From the NCBI GenBank assembly GCA_025766275.1, contig JAFKAC010000036.1, positions 434,001 to 498,000 on the forward strand: a stretch of DNA of 64,000 nucleotides, read 5' to 3'. How positions within the stretch are numbered: the first letter of the stretch is position 1; each line of letters begins with the position of its first letter. The position numbers and the translations under genes are program-made. Positions 42,596-54,462 of the stretch are shown one piece after another. Source of the DNA: Lactarius indigo. Lineage: Eukaryota; Basidiomycota; Agaricomycetes; Russulales; Russulaceae. Below the pieces are notes generated by a model that ran no database searches, was not told the DNA's origin, and saw only the letters and a list, made by a program, of their open reading frames with translations.

Positions 42596-44268
42596 AAATC
42601 CTGATCTAAGGCATAGTAGCGTCTCTTTTCATCCTCAGTCATGCCTTGGACGAGTGCATGGGCTTGTCGGACTTTATCTTCGGTTGTGGTAGTAGCCACT
42701 GATGAGGTGCTTGCTTCTGGGGTGTATGGGGGTGCAGTGTCCGCTTCTTGGGTGTCTGTGGCTCTGGCTTTGGTTTGGTTGGTGGTGTTTTGTCGTTGAC
42801 AGTTCCTAGCCATGTGTCCTTGCTGTCTGCACTTGAAGCAGCGTCCTTCTTTCATGAGGGCTTTCTTTTCTTCTTCAGTAAGCTTCTTAAAGGGGGTGGA
42901 GGTGGTGGCATCTACATCCATCGCATTTGGGTCTCGCCTTGGTCGTCCTTGGTGAACATTCTGGGTTGGCCCTGGGTTTCTATTCCCTGGTCTGGCTTTT
43001 AGTAGCTTCCAGCGTTGGTGTTCTGCTCTGGCAGCGGTTTGCCACTCGTCCATGGTGTTTGGGATGGTGGCTCGCATAAGGCAAGCACGATACAGTCCTG
43101 TGGGTAGTCCTCTTTTGAAGAATTCCACCGTCCCAGGGGCATCTCTTGCCCATCCTGCTATTCCTGCAAGGTGTTCGAAGTCGAGGATGTAACTGTCCAA
43201 TGCTCCACCCTGCATCGTCAAATTGATGAGCTTCTGATAGGCTCTTTCTTTGTTTAGGGTGTCGGTCCAGTCTCTGTCGAAGGTGTCGAGAAAACCGTCC
43301 CAAAGATCTTTGCTATTTTTAGTGAGGGCTTTGGTGGGGTCTGCTAGTGCCGCTTCCATGTCATCTTCGGTTTGATTGACCCACAGCTGTACACCGGGTC
43401 CTTTGAACATTGTAAGGGCGAATAGTACCCGTGCATAAGGTTCTTTGATGAGTTCATTCTCGCTATTTAGCTTGATGTATCGTAGTAGTTCTCTTTTGAA
43501 CTGACCACTCTCTGTTCTATCTCCGGTGAACGGAGTAGGGGGTGCTCCTTTGAGTCCTCCTGAGCTCGTTGTTGGGGTTCCTCCTGTTCCGGTGCTTGAG
43601 CCGGTACCCGTGCCAGTACCTGTGGCGTTTATGGCTGACATGATAGGTGTTGGCTGTGGTGTGATGGGGATCTGGGGTGGTTCGACTAGGGAGGGCAATC
43701 TGATTGGTGGTAGTGGGGCTGGGAATCCTTCTTCCGCTGGGGATGGTTCTATCCAGATAGGGATAGTGGGGCTGGCTTGTGACGAAGCTTGTGTGGGTAC
43801 TGTGATGTCTAGACGGTGTTCTGGGGAGTGGGATAGTTCTGAGTGTGATTCCGCTTCGTCTGAGCTGGGTTCTTCTCCTGATGAGTCTTGTTGTAGTCCG
43901 TATGTTCCCCTAGTGTTTCTTGGTGCTGAGGATGATTGTTGTGTGGGCGTTTCTGGGTTCTGTTCGTCTTCTTCGTTCCACCAGCCTAGTCCTTCAGCAA
44001 ATCTGTGTGGTGTGATGTTTATGGCTCTGGTGTGGTATGTATTCTGAAAGTATCGGAGGATGTACCAGTTGTTGTTGATGAATTCTACTGGTCTGAGTTC
44101 GCCTTTGATGAGGCACTTGTAACAAGGTGGTCTGCCTGATGTTGTGGCCCAGCGAGCTCCTTTTCCTAGTTGACTGCTTTTAACGTGGTGTGGGAGGTCG
44201 TCTTGTGTTCTGGTTGTGACTGGGGTCCAATCGTTGTCTGATTCAAAGGTGACACTGATGCTAGCCAC
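42577..44268 (-). CDS. Gypsy B1 Gag (563 aa)
   Basis: The N-terminal part has CYKC and a patch with FINNNWYILRYFQNTYHTR. A Ser/Pro/Thr-rich linker and a GT repeat follow (ATGTGTGTGSSTGTGG). The capsid domain holds PTPFTGDRTESGQFKRELL and ALTMFKGPGVQLWVNQTEDD. A CCHC knuckle CFKCRQQGHMARNC lies near the end. The frame ends in TGA 19 nt inside Pol. No in-frame ATG occurs before codon about 208: the frame opens on GTG (44268), and upstream it runs to a TGA with no start. The same holds in B2, so a non-AUG start, splicing from the leader or an inherited defect must be considered. Confidence 0.88.
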   Translation of the reverse strand: MASISVTFESDNDWTPVTTRTQDDLPHHVKSSQLGKGARWATTSGRPPCYKCLIKGELRPVEFINNNWYILRYFQNTYHTRAINITPHRFAEGLGWWNEEDEQNPETPTQQSSSAPRNTRGTYGLQQDSSGEEPSSDEAESHSELSHSPEHRLDITVPTQASSQASPTIPIWIEPSPAEEGFPAPLPPIRLPSLVEPPQIPITPQPTPIMSAINATGTGTGTGSSTGTGGTPTTSSGGLKGAPPTPFTGDRTESGQFKRELLRYIKLNSENELIKEPYARVLFALTMFKGPGVQLWVNQTEDDMEAALADPTKALTKNSKDLWDGFLDTFDRDWTDTLNKERAYQKLINLTMQGGALDSYILDFEHLAGIAGWARDAPGTVEFFKRGLPTGLYRACLMRATIPNTMDEWQTAARAEHQRWKLLKARPGNRNPGPTQNVHQGRPRRDPNAMDVDATTSTPFKKLTEEEKKALMKEGRCFKCRQQGHMARNCQRQNTTNQTKARATDTQEADTAPPYTPEASTSSVATTTTEDKVRQAHALVQGMTEDEKRRYYALDQDFCDADL

Positions 44269-44476
44269 GATTGTGGTCTGTCTTGGGTGCTGATTTGTGT
44301 AAGGGGATGGCTGAAGCGGCCTCTTGTGTCAAGGAGGATCCGTCGCCCGGTTATGCCGTCGTTTCTAGGTTCTGTGGGGTGTCTGGTTGTTGGCTGATGC
44401 GTCCTCTTGGATCGTCGTCCACTCTGCTGTGTGGCAGTAGTGTCTTGGGTGTGTTGGGAGTTGTAGACTTGGCTTA

Positions 44477-45054
44477 TGTTACGCCCTAGCAGGGGCGTGG
44501 GTTCTGAAGGTTCTGAATCACACAAGTATCAAGCGAAGACCTCTGTTGTCTTATTGCTATGAAATACGAGTGACAAAAGTGTGGCACAAGGTGCAGCACT
44601 ACTCTGTAATGTAGGACTCCTCGTCCGAAGTGTCTAACACTTCTCTACACTTGATCTTGCTAGTGCGCAGAGTATAACAGGTGTGACGCGTTGATATAGT
44701 TCAACTGCAAAGACTTCGAAGTGTCCTGGTTAGGGACTGAGGTAGGGGATGCACAAGAAGAGAGGGGTAAGGCGAAGTCACACCAAAGTGCGGAGGCAAG
44801 GTTGCTAGATTGCAAACGAAGCCAAGTCTGGCTTCCTACGGTCTATGGTACAGGTTTATATAGGACAGGGTTCCAAACAACATGAACACAAGTCCACACA
44901 ATATCAAAGAGACTAAACGGAGTAAGCAGAAGTTCGGATCAAAGAAACAGCGCCACTAGTAACAGTAGCTCCTTTGGTAACAAGGTATGGTACAGAAGGG
45001 GAAGGCAGGGTGGAGACATACTGTGGGTTAGGTCCGAAGCGTCGGATCATAACA
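44477..45054 (-). repeat. Gypsy B1 5' LTR
   Basis: The 578-bp LTR carries a TATATAAA box on the minus strand (44855-44862). In coding direction it is followed by a leader TAAGCCAAGTCTACAAC, the probable primer-binding region (tRNA not identified). Confidence 0.95.
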
Positions 45055-45059
45055 CAACG

Positions 45060-46507
45060 CGTCTGCTAATCTTTCACGGTGACTTCCAGTATTGTAGGTT
45101 TAGATGGTCTGAGAAGACCTTGATCTTGTGAGGGGAGCCTGCTAAGAGGGGCCTCCAATGGCGGAAGGCTTTGACAATTGCCAAGAGTTCGAGATCGTAA
45201 ATGTCGTAGTTCCGTTCTGCTTCATTGAGGGTAGAGGAGTAGTAGCCAATGGGGTGTCGTTTGCCATCTTTTTTGCGTTGAAGGAGGACCGCTCCCGTTG
45301 CAAAGCCCGACGCATCGACCTCCAACTCAAATTGTTGGGTGAGATCGGGGTGTGCTAGGATGGGTTCGCTGGTGACAAGGGTTTTGAGGTCTTGGAACGC
45401 CTTCTCTTCTTCGGTTCCCCAACGCCATTCGGTGTCCTTTCGTGTAAGTTTGGTAAGTGGTTGTGCCTTGGTTGCGAATCCTCGTATGAAAGGTCGATAA
45501 AAATTACAAAACCCGAGAAAAGAGCGGACGTCCTTAACTTTGGTTGGCGTAGGCCAGTCCTTGATGCCGGCAACTTTGACAGGGTCCATGCACGTCACCC
45601 CCTTTTCAAGGATTACCCCCAGGTAATCCATGCGCGGGGAGTGGAAAAGGCATTTTTCGAGTTTATAGTAGAGGTCGTGCTCCACAGATACGCGAAGGAC
45701 GTCTCTGACCGCTTCAATGTGATCTGTCAGTGAATGTTTGAGTCCGGTGGCGATGCCGATGTCGTCCATATAGACTCTAATGACCGTTCCGCGTGCTTCA
45801 TGCTTTGCCATGATATCTCTAAATATGAAGTTCATCATGGTCTGGAACGTCGCAGGGGAGTTGGTTAGGCCGAAAAACATCACCGTGGGTTCAAATAGTC
45901 CGTATCGCGTTTTAAACGCTGCTTTCTCTTTGTCTCCTTCCTTGATGCGTATATTATTGTACCCCCACCTAATGTCAAGTTTGGTGTAAATATGGGCGTT
46001 GCTTAGGTCCGTGATAAGGTCGGAAATGAGAGGGAGTGGGTATTGATTGCGAATGGTGACCGCGTTGATCTTTCGATAGTCTTGTACCGGCCGTAGCTTC
46101 CCATCCTTTTTCTTGATGAAGAAGAAGGATGACGCGTATGGGGATTTGGAAGGCCTGATATATCCTTTCTTTAGTTGCTCGTCTATCCACTCTTGTAGTT
46201 TCTTATCTTCTTCCTGAGTCATGGGGTATATTTTGCAGTCGATGGCATCTGCCGTTCCTGGTTTGAATTCGATCGCATGATCCCAGGGTCTACTGGGAGG
46301 AAACCTGTCCGACGCTTCTTCACTGAAGAGGCGTTCAAACTCTCGATACTCGGGGGGTAACTCAGCTTTAGTGACGTATTGGTGAGCCGCGATGGCAAGA
46401 TCTGTCGCTGTTGCTCTGATTCGACAACTTTCTTCGAATTGTTGTCGTCGTTCATCGGTGATGATGCAGGAGTGTACAACTTCATATTCGTCGTCCTGCA
46501 CAGAGGA
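45060..46507 (-). pseudogene. Gypsy C reverse transcriptase and RNase H
   Basis: The minus-strand frame of 475 codons has KKGYIRPSKSPYASSFFFIK, KLRPVQDYRKINAV, YTKLDIRWGYNNI, VYMDDIGIATGLK, then RNase H DASGFATGAVL and FSDHLNLQYWKSP. It ends in TGA at 45074 just before the KISRR block, where relatives have a sense codon. It lies between gypsy B1 (right end CAACG) and gypsy B2 (GAGGA). Catalytic YMDD and RNase H Asp residues are intact. Confidence 0.9.
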
Positions 46508-47086
46508 TGTTACGCCCTAGCAGGGGCGTGGGTTCTAAAGGTTCTGAATCACACAAGTATCAAGCGAAGACCTCTGTTGTCTTATTGCTATGAAATACAA
46601 GTGATAAAAGTGTGGCACAAGGTGCAGCACTACTCTGTAATGTAGGACTCCTCGTCCGAAGTGTCTAACACTTCTCTACACTTGATCTTGCTAGTGCACA
46701 GAGTATAACAGGTGTAACGCGTTGATATAGTTCAACTGCAAAGACTTCGAAATGTCCTGGTTAGGGACTGAGGTAGGGGATGCACAAGAAGAGAGGGATA
46801 AAGCAAGGTCACACCAAAGTACGGAGGCAAGGTTGCTAGATTTGCAAACGAAGCCAAGTCTGGCTTCCTACGGTCTATGGTACAGGTTTATATAGGACAG
46901 GGTTCCAAACAACATGAACACAAGTCCACACAATATCAAAGAGACTAAACGGAGTAAGCAGAAGTTCGGATCAAAGAAACAGCGCCACTAGTAACAGTAG
47001 CTCCTTTGGTAACAAGGTATGGTACAGAAGGGGAAGGTAGGGTGGAGACATACTGTGGGTTAGGTCCGAAGCGTCGGATCATAACA
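46508..47086 (-). repeat. Gypsy B2 3' LTR
   Basis: The 579-bp LTR differs from the B1 LTR at several sites, so the two copies were not produced from one transcript. Confidence 0.95.
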
Positions 47087-47112
47087 TGAGCCCCTCTCTA
47101 AGTCAACTCTCC

Positions 47113-50100
47113 CTAGAGTGCTTCGAAGTCCATCAGGTCGTAGACATCGTTGTCTACATCGTTGGAGGGGGTACTTTCGCGAGGGAGGGGGCAGCGATGT
47201 TGGCGAAGGAAGTTGAAGGGACCATAGGTCCCACACTTGCGACAATTCTCATACTTGGGGCACTTGATTTCTTCGTGGTTGTTGCTGGTAAAGCACTTGC
47301 CACACCACTGAGTGCGTTCTTCTGGGGCCGGCCAGAGGCACTGATAGGGGAAGTGGTCAGTGCTAGAACACCTCCAGCAGAACTTCTGTTTTTGAGGGCA
47401 GGCGAAGGAGAGGTGGTCTTCAGACTGGCACCTGTAACAAAGTCGAATGGTGCCAGTCTCCTTCTTGTTGGCTCTGCGCTTGCGTCTCTTCTTCCTTTCT
47501 GCAGAGGGGCTAGGTCCTTCTGGTTCGTCGTGGAGTCGTGGCATGGAGTGGTAGCGAGGTGGAGCAGGGGCAGGAATGGGGTGGACTTCAAAGGGGTGAG
47601 TTTCTTCTTCCGGAGGAGGGGGGTGTAGAGTGAGCCATCGGTCTGCAATCCGGACATAGGCTTTGTGTTCTTGCAACCTTCTTCGGGTACTGGTTAGTTG
47701 CATGTCTATGTTGAGGAGGTGCCTTTTGAGGGGCTCCATCGTCTTGTACAGGCCTTCAATCTCCTTTCGGAGGGCCTTCTGGTTTCGCAAGAATCGGCGA
47801 GTCCTAAAGACTTCTGCTGTGAGGCGGTCATCTTTCAGGTCTTCTAGGACTTCATCGACTTGTCTGGCTGTGGGGGAAGCTTCGTCCAAGTTCTGCATTT
47901 GAGCTGAGGTGATGGGGGGAGCTGGATTGTGGGGGTCGTCGTCTCTGGGAAGGAGGAAGAGGGGGAGGCCATAGTGAGGGAGGTTCTTGCCCATGGTACC
48001 GATGACATCTTCTTTGTTTTCGCTGATCTTGATCCATTTGGCATCCTTTCGGATGTACGAGGTTGGGTCAGCGTCGTCAGGGATGAGGAAGTGGACATAG
48101 CGGCTGCTCCAGGGGTCATTCAAGAAGAAGGGGTAGCCAGGGTCGTCATCTTCTTCAGCAGTGATGTGCATCCTTTCATAGTTAATGGGGAGTGCATCCA
48201 TGATTGGGTCGTTGACTATTTCGCTGAGACGAGCCATGGTTACTCTAGGATCAGGGGGGGAGGTGGTAGGTCGGTGTATTTCGGGGGTAGGGGGAGCTGT
48301 GTGTCCAGGAGGGGGAATGCGAAGGGCTATTCCTCCTCCTTCTGTTTCTATGATGCTGGGCATGGTGGGATCGATGGGTTGTGGCTCCTGGATGAGTGAA
48401 GGCAAGGAAGGGGGTCATGCTGGGAAGGGAGAATAGCCAGAGGAGGGTGTGACAGAGGGTGTTTCGTCAAAGGACCCTCTTTCCATGGCACGAGCAACAA
48501 GACGTTCTACAGAGGAGGAGCGAGAGGGCATGGTGAGGAAGCTAGTGGGGAAGGTGGTTGCTGTTCGTACTGTTACTTCCTTTCGTTTTAACCATTGCTT
48601 TGCTCCTTCGATTCTGGGGTTGCTTTCAAAGTGTTCCTGAATAAGTTCTGGGGCGTTGAGGTTCTTTTCTGGTTCCCAACTGTTGTGTGCATCGGAGTAT
48701 CCTTTCCACTTGATTAGGAACTGTAACTGGTTCCTGTGGCGTCTTGTTTCTAGTATTTTCTCGACTTCCCACTCCTGTTCCCCATCTACTAGATCTGGGG
48801 GTGGTTCCGTAAAGTTCTTTCCATGTATGGAGGTTTCTTTGTATGGCATCAGGAGTGACGCATGGAATACTGGGTGGATCCGCCACTGATGGGGAAGTTT
48901 CAGGGCATATGTGGTGGCGGAGATCTTCTTTGTGACCCTGAAGGGTCCATATCTTTTTGGGGCTAACTTGAAACTAGGGTGCGTTGTTTTCAAGTTTCTG
49001 GCATCCAGCCACACGCTATCTCCTTCTGTGTGTTGTTCGAAGCGAGAGGACCCTTTGTAGAGCGACTGTGCATGGGTAATTGCTGCTTGGGCGGTCCTTC
49101 TGGCTTCCTGGATTCGTTCTAATCTTTCTTGTGTTCCTGGTACTGTGGTCGTTCTTTCTGGTTGGTGTACTCTTGGGATGTATCCAAGGATTAATTCGTA
49201 TGGTGCCTTCTTAGTGGTTGCGCTTGGCCAGGAGTTGTGGGTGTACTGTGCCAGTGGTAATAGCTCCGTCCAATTGTCTTGTTGATGGTTTATGAACATT
49301 CGGAGGTACTGTTCTAGCCACTGGTTTGTTCGTTCTGATTGTCCATCTGTTTGTGGGTGGTATGCTGTGCTGATGTTTTGTTCTATGTCGAGCACTTTGC
49401 ACAGTTCTTTGATGAACTTTGCTGTAAATCTGGGGTCTCTGTTGGAGATGACCCTTCTTGGTAGTCCATAGTGTGGTAGGACAGTTTTGGCATAGAGTTT
49501 TGCCACTCCTTCTGCGTCTATTGTTTCGCTACATGGGATAAAGAAGGCTGCTTTGGAACAGTCATGGTCCGTGATGGTGAGAATTGTGTCATTGTCTTCT
49601 GATTGGGGTAGCTTTGTGATGAAGTCTAGAGCGATGGTTTCAAAAGGGAGTGCTTCTGGGTTAGTCTTGATGGGGAATATCGGTGGTTTCGGGTTCCCAG
49701 GGAAGTTCTTGTTTGATTGGCATGTGGCACAGCCCTTTACATATGCGGAAATGTTGTCTTTCATGTTTGGCCACCAAAAGTCTTGTGACACTAACCACAA
49801 GGTCTTTGTTATTCCGGGGTGTCCAGCTGTTTTTGTGTCGTGAAACAGGGAAATTACCCCTCTCTTTAGCGGTGTGTTGTCCACAACCACCAGTTTGTCA
49901 CCTCTCCACCAGTGTTTGCCTTGTTTTACTAGGTGGAAGGGGGCGGCCCACTCGTCCAGAGTGTCTTGGTGGTCTAATTGGTGTGCCATGACCCGGTCAT
50001 CTATCCTTATGGAGAGAGCGGAGTTTGCGAAGATGGTTGGGGTCAGGACCACTACATCAGTGTTATCCCCTGCTCCGGTGTCGTGGTCAGGGCGTCTTGA

Positions 50101-51996
50101 CAGGGCATCAGCATGGTTTTGGGGTCCGGGTTTGTGGTGAAGTTTGATGTGATAGTCTGCCAGTCTGGGGATGTAGCGCGCCACTCTTCTATTGATTTGT
50201 CGAGGGTGGCGATAATATTCTAGGTTTTTGTGGTCTGTAAACACTGTGATTTCGTGGGGGGACCCTAAAAGAAGGTGTCTCCAGTGTTCTAGTCCTCTGA
50301 TTACTGCCAGGAGTTCCCTGTCATGGATGTCATAGTTGCGTTCCGCTTCTGAAAATGATTTAGAGAAGTATCCCACAGCTTGTGGTTTGTTTCGGCTGTC
50401 TCTTTGTGTTAAGATTGCCCCTGTGGCGAAAGCGGAGGCATCTACTTCTAGTTCGAAAGGTTTGTCCATATCTGGTTGGCATAAGATGGGGTCTTTGCAC
50501 ACAAGCGTGATGAGAGCTTCTAGGGCTTCTGCTGCTTCCTTTGTCCATCGGAAGGGTCCTTCTGACGTCTTTATTGTGTCCGTGATGGGTCTTGCTAAGT
50601 GAGCGAAGTTGGGGATGAAGGGTCGCTGATAACTTAGTGTTCCCAACACGCTTCTTGCTTGTTTGACTGACTTGATGTCCCTTGGCCAGTCTTTTAGTCC
50701 TTCTACCTTCTTTGGGTCGATTTTGATTTGAGATCCATCGATGACAATGCCTAGGTAGTGGATCTTTCTTTGTTCGAACACGCATTTCGATGCTTTAAGG
50801 AAATAAGATTCCTTTTCACAGATTTCCAAGAACTCGTGTACAATTTGTCTGTGGCGTTCTGTATCTTCTTCTGTGGCTATCAGGACATCGTCCATGTACA
50901 CAAATAGCTCTCTTGGGTATTTGTCCATAAGTGGTCGAAGTATTCTGCTCATGGTTCTTGCAAAGGTGGCTGGTGCATTTGTGAGGCCGAAGGTCATGAC
51001 TCGAGGGATGAACAGCCCCCTTGGTGTTTTGAAGGCTGCCTTCCACTGGTCTTCCTCTTTTATGCGGATGTTATGGTACCCCCATCTGATATCAAACTTT
51101 GAGAATAGTGTTTTCCCATTTAAGTTGGTCAGGATGTCGGAGATGAGGGGTAGTGGGTAAGTGTCTTTTATTGTCCAGGTGTTTAGGGGTCTGTAGTCCA
51201 GGATAGGGCGCAACCCTCCGTCTGTTTTCTTTCTGAAGAAGAAGGAGGAAGCGTAGGGGGAGCTTCCTTCATAGATGTATCCTTTTGCTATGTTTTCGTC
51301 AAGATATGCCTTCAGCTCCTTGTCTTCTTCTGGAGTCAAGGGGTAGATTTTACAGTTGATCTTGTTGGGTGCATCTGGTCGCAATGTGATAGGATGATCT
51401 TCTTCTCTTTCTGGGGGAAAACGCTGTGCTTCTTCGTCTGAGAATACTTTGTTGTGGCGCTGGTATTCTTCTGGGATTGCGGTTTCTTTTACTGGGTCAA
51501 AAGTTGTTTTGGTTGCTGCCGCTTTCGCTTCTTGGTGTCGCTTTTTCCGGAAGCGGTACCCTCCTGTCAGGATGGTGACTGCTTCTCCTTTCAGCTCTTG
51601 TTTCTTCCAGTCTATGTCTGGGTTTTCGTGTTCAAACCAGGGGTATCCAAAGATCATTCTGTCTTCCCCTAGGCTGGTTACGAAAAACTGGAAAGGGGTT
51701 TCTTCTTCTCCTCTTTTTATCCATAGCTGGCATGTCTCAGTCATGGTGCCATCTTTGTTTAGCGATCCATCTACATTCCGGACCAATCTGGGTGGTTTCA
51801 GAGGAGTGGTTCCTAGTCCAAGTTTTTGGATTAGGTTTCGGTCGATTAGGTTGTCTGTGGCACCGCTGTCCAGCAGTACATTTATGCGAGCTTCTTTGTA
51901 GTAAAGGCGAACGAGGACTTTGATTGTCATAGCACTATCGCGAACACTATACATTGAATTGGCCTCCCTGTCAGCTCTCACAGGTCGGCATCGCAA
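47113..51996 (-). pseudogene. Gypsy B2 Pol, broken by one stop
   Basis: It has the same domain order as in B1. The single TGA (48415-48417) replaces the CGA codon of the B1 SPFPARPPS stretch, a CpG transition. The stop lies just after the chromodomain (residue 1194), so it would leave an integrase and chromodomain protein without the extension. The 47113-48405 frame continues with the extension and zinc cluster. N852 (Asp expected) is present as in B1. Polyprotein maturation could still make PR, RT and integrase. Confidence 0.9.
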
Positions 51997-53669
51997 AAAT
52001 CCTGATCTAAGGCATAGTAGCGTCTCTTTTCATCTTCAGTCATGCCTTGGACGAGTGCATGGGCTTGTCGGACTTTATCTTCGGTTGTGGTAGCAGCCAC
52101 TGATGAGGTGCTTGCTTCTGGGGTGTATGGGGGTGCAGTGTCCGCTTCTTGGGTGTCTGTGGCTCTGGCTTTGGTTTGGTTGGTGGTGTTTTGTCGTTGA
52201 CAGTTCCTAGCCATGTGTCCTTGCTGTCTGCATTTGAAGCAGCGTCCTTCTTTCATGAGGGCTTTCTTTTCTTCTTCAGTAAGCTTCTTAAAGGGGGTAG
52301 AGGTGGTGGCATCTACATCCATCGCATTTGGGTCTCGCTTTGGTCGTCCTTGGTGGACATTCTGGGTTGGCCCTGGGTTTCTATTCCCTGGTCTGGCTTT
52401 TAGTAGCTTCCAACGTTGGTGTTCTGCTCTGGCAGCGGTTTGCCACTCGTCCATGGTGTTTGGGATGGTGGTTCGCATAAGGCAGGCACGATACAGTCCT
52501 GTGGGTAGTCCTCTTTTGAAGAATTCCACCGTTCCAGGGGCATCTCTTGCCCATCCTGCTATTCCTGCAAGGTGTTCAAAGTCGAGGATGTAACTGTCCA
52601 ATGCTCCGCCCTGCATCGTTAAACTGATGAGCTTCTGATAGGCTCTTTCTTTGTTTAGAGTGTCGGTCCAGTCTCTGTCGAAGGTGTCGAGAAAACTGTC
52701 CCAAAGATCTTTGCTGTTTTTGGTGAGGGCTTTGGTGGGGTCTGCTAGTGCCGCTTCCATGTCATCTTCGGTTTGATTGACCCACAGCTGTACACCGGGT
52801 CCTTTGAACATTGTAAGGGCGAATAGTACCCGCGCATAAGGTTCCTTGATGAGTTCATTCTCGCTATTTAACTTGATGTATCGTAGTAGTTCTCTTTTGA
52901 ACTGACCACTCTCTGTTCTATCTCCGGTGAACGGAGTAGGGGGGGCTCCTTTGAGTCCTCCTGAGCTCGTTGTTGGTGTTCCTCCTGTTCCGGTGCTTGA
53001 GCCGGTACCTGTGCCAGTGCCTGTGGCGTTTATGGCTGACATGATAAGTGTTGGCTGTGGTGTGATGGGGATCTGGGGTGGTTCGACTGGGGAGGGCAAT
53101 CTGATTGGTGGTAGTGGGGCTGGGAATTCTTCTTCCGCTGGGGATGGTTCTATCCAGATAGGGATAGTGGGGCTGGCTTGTGACGAAGCTTGTGTGGGTA
53201 CTGTGATGTCTAGGCGGTGTTCTGAGGAGTGGGATAGTTCTGAGTGTGATTCTGCTTCGTCTGAGCTGGGTTCTTCTTCTGATGAGTCTTGTTGTAGTCC
53301 GTATGTTCCCCTAGTGTTTCTTGGTGCTGAGGATGATTGTTGTGTGGGCGTTTCTGGGTTCTGTTCGTCTTCTTCGTTCCACCAGCCTAGTCCTTCAGCA
53401 AATCTGTGTGGTGTGATGTTTATGGCTCTGGTGTGGTATGTGTTCTGGAAGTATCGGAGGATGTACCAGTTGTTGTTGATGAATTCCACTGGTCTGAGTT
53501 CGCCTTTGATGAGGCACTTGTAACAAGGTGGTCTGCCTGATGTTGTGGCCCAACGAGCTCCTTTTCCTAGTTGACTGCTTTTAACGTGGTGTGGGAGGTC
53601 GTCTTGTGTTCTGGTTGTGACTGGGGTCCAATCGTTGTCTGATTCAAAGGTGACACTGATGCTAGCCAC
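51978..53669 (-). CDS. Gypsy B2 Gag (563 aa)
   Basis: The frame is intact, same length as in B1, with a few substitutions (for example a SEEEP in place of SGEEP). The CCHC knuckle CFKCRQQGHMARNC is present. No ATG is available before codon about 208; GTG at 53669. The frame overlaps Pol by 19 nt. Confidence 0.88.
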   Translation of the reverse strand: MASISVTFESDNDWTPVTTRTQDDLPHHVKSSQLGKGARWATTSGRPPCYKCLIKGELRPVEFINNNWYILRYFQNTYHTRAINITPHRFAEGLGWWNEEDEQNPETPTQQSSSAPRNTRGTYGLQQDSSEEEPSSDEAESHSELSHSSEHRLDITVPTQASSQASPTIPIWIEPSPAEEEFPAPLPPIRLPSPVEPPQIPITPQPTLIMSAINATGTGTGTGSSTGTGGTPTTSSGGLKGAPPTPFTGDRTESGQFKRELLRYIKLNSENELIKEPYARVLFALTMFKGPGVQLWVNQTEDDMEAALADPTKALTKNSKDLWDSFLDTFDRDWTDTLNKERAYQKLISLTMQGGALDSYILDFEHLAGIAGWARDAPGTVEFFKRGLPTGLYRACLMRTTIPNTMDEWQTAARAEHQRWKLLKARPGNRNPGPTQNVHQGRPKRDPNAMDVDATTSTPFKKLTEEEKKALMKEGRCFKCRQQGHMARNCQRQNTTNQTKARATDTQEADTAPPYTPEASTSSVAATTTEDKVRQAHALVQGMTEDEKRRYYALDQDFCDADL

Positions 53670-53878
53670 GATTGTGGTCTGTCTTGGGTGCTGATTTGTG
53701 TAAGGGGATGGCTGAAGCGGCCTCTTGTGTCAAGGAGGATCCGTCGCCCGGCTATGCCGTCGTTTCTGGGTTCTGTGGAGTGTCTGGTTGTTGGCTGATG
53801 CGTCCTCTTGGATCGTCGCCCACTCTGCTTATGTGGCAGTAGTGTCTTGGGTGTGTTGGGAGTTGTAGACTTGGCTTA

Positions 53879-54457
53879 TGTTACGCCCTAGCAGGGGCGT
53901 GGGTTCTAAAGGTTCTGAATCACACAAGTATCAAGCGAAGACCTCTGTTGTCTTATTGCTATGAAATACAAGTGATAAAAGTGTGGCACAAGGTGCAGCA
54001 CTACTCTGTAATGTAGGACTCCTCGTCCGAAGTGTCTAACACTTCTCTACACTTGATCTTGCTAGTGCACAGAGTATAACAGGTGTAACGCGTTGATATA
54101 GTTCAACTGCAAAGACTTCGAAATGTCCTGGTTAGGGACTGAGGTAGGGGATGCACAAGAAGAGAGGGATAAAGCAAGGTCACACCAAAGTACGGAGGCA
54201 AGGTTGCTAGATTTGCAAACGAAGCCAAGTCTGGCTTCCTACGGTCTATGGTACAGGTTTATATAGGACAGGGTTCCAAACAACATGAACACAAGTCCAC
54301 ACAATATCAAAGAGACTAAACGGAGTAAGCAGAAGTTCGGATCAAAGAAACAGCGCCACTAGTAACAGTAGCTCCTTTGGTAACAAGGTATGGTACAGAA
54401 GGGGAAGGTAGGGTGGAGACATACTGTGGGTTAGGTCCGAAGCGTCGGATCATAACA
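53879..54457 (-). repeat. Gypsy B2 5' LTR
   Basis: It is 579 bp, with the same TATA box as B1 (about 54258-54265) and the same leader TAAGCCAAGTCTACAAC after its coding-direction end. Confidence 0.95.
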
Positions 54458-54462
54458 GAGGA

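Larger units (their letters stand above)
37108..45054 (-). mobile_element. Gypsy B1: complete chromodomain Ty3/gypsy element
   Basis: The 7,947-bp element has 578-bp LTRs (37108-37685, 44477-45054) that look identical by eye, and duplication CAACG (37103-37107 and 45055-45059). Gag (563 codons) and Pol (1627 codons) overlap by 19 nt. It sits in the gypsy C RNase H region. Both frames are open, but see the integrase substitution and missing gag ATG under findings. Confidence 0.96.
46508..54457 (-). mobile_element. Gypsy B2: near-complete second copy of gypsy B
   Basis: The 7,950-bp element has 579-bp LTRs (46508-47086, 53879-54457) that look identical by eye, and duplication GAGGA (46503-46507 and 54458-54462). 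It is nearly identical to B1 over its length. Pol has one stop codon not shared by B1. It splits gypsy C between RT and protease. Confidence 0.96.

Noticed and set aside
44166..44525. 119-codon frame spanning the end of the gypsy B LTR and the leader
   Set aside because: It runs out of the LTR through the leader in a frame different from gag; it may be an untranslated leader.
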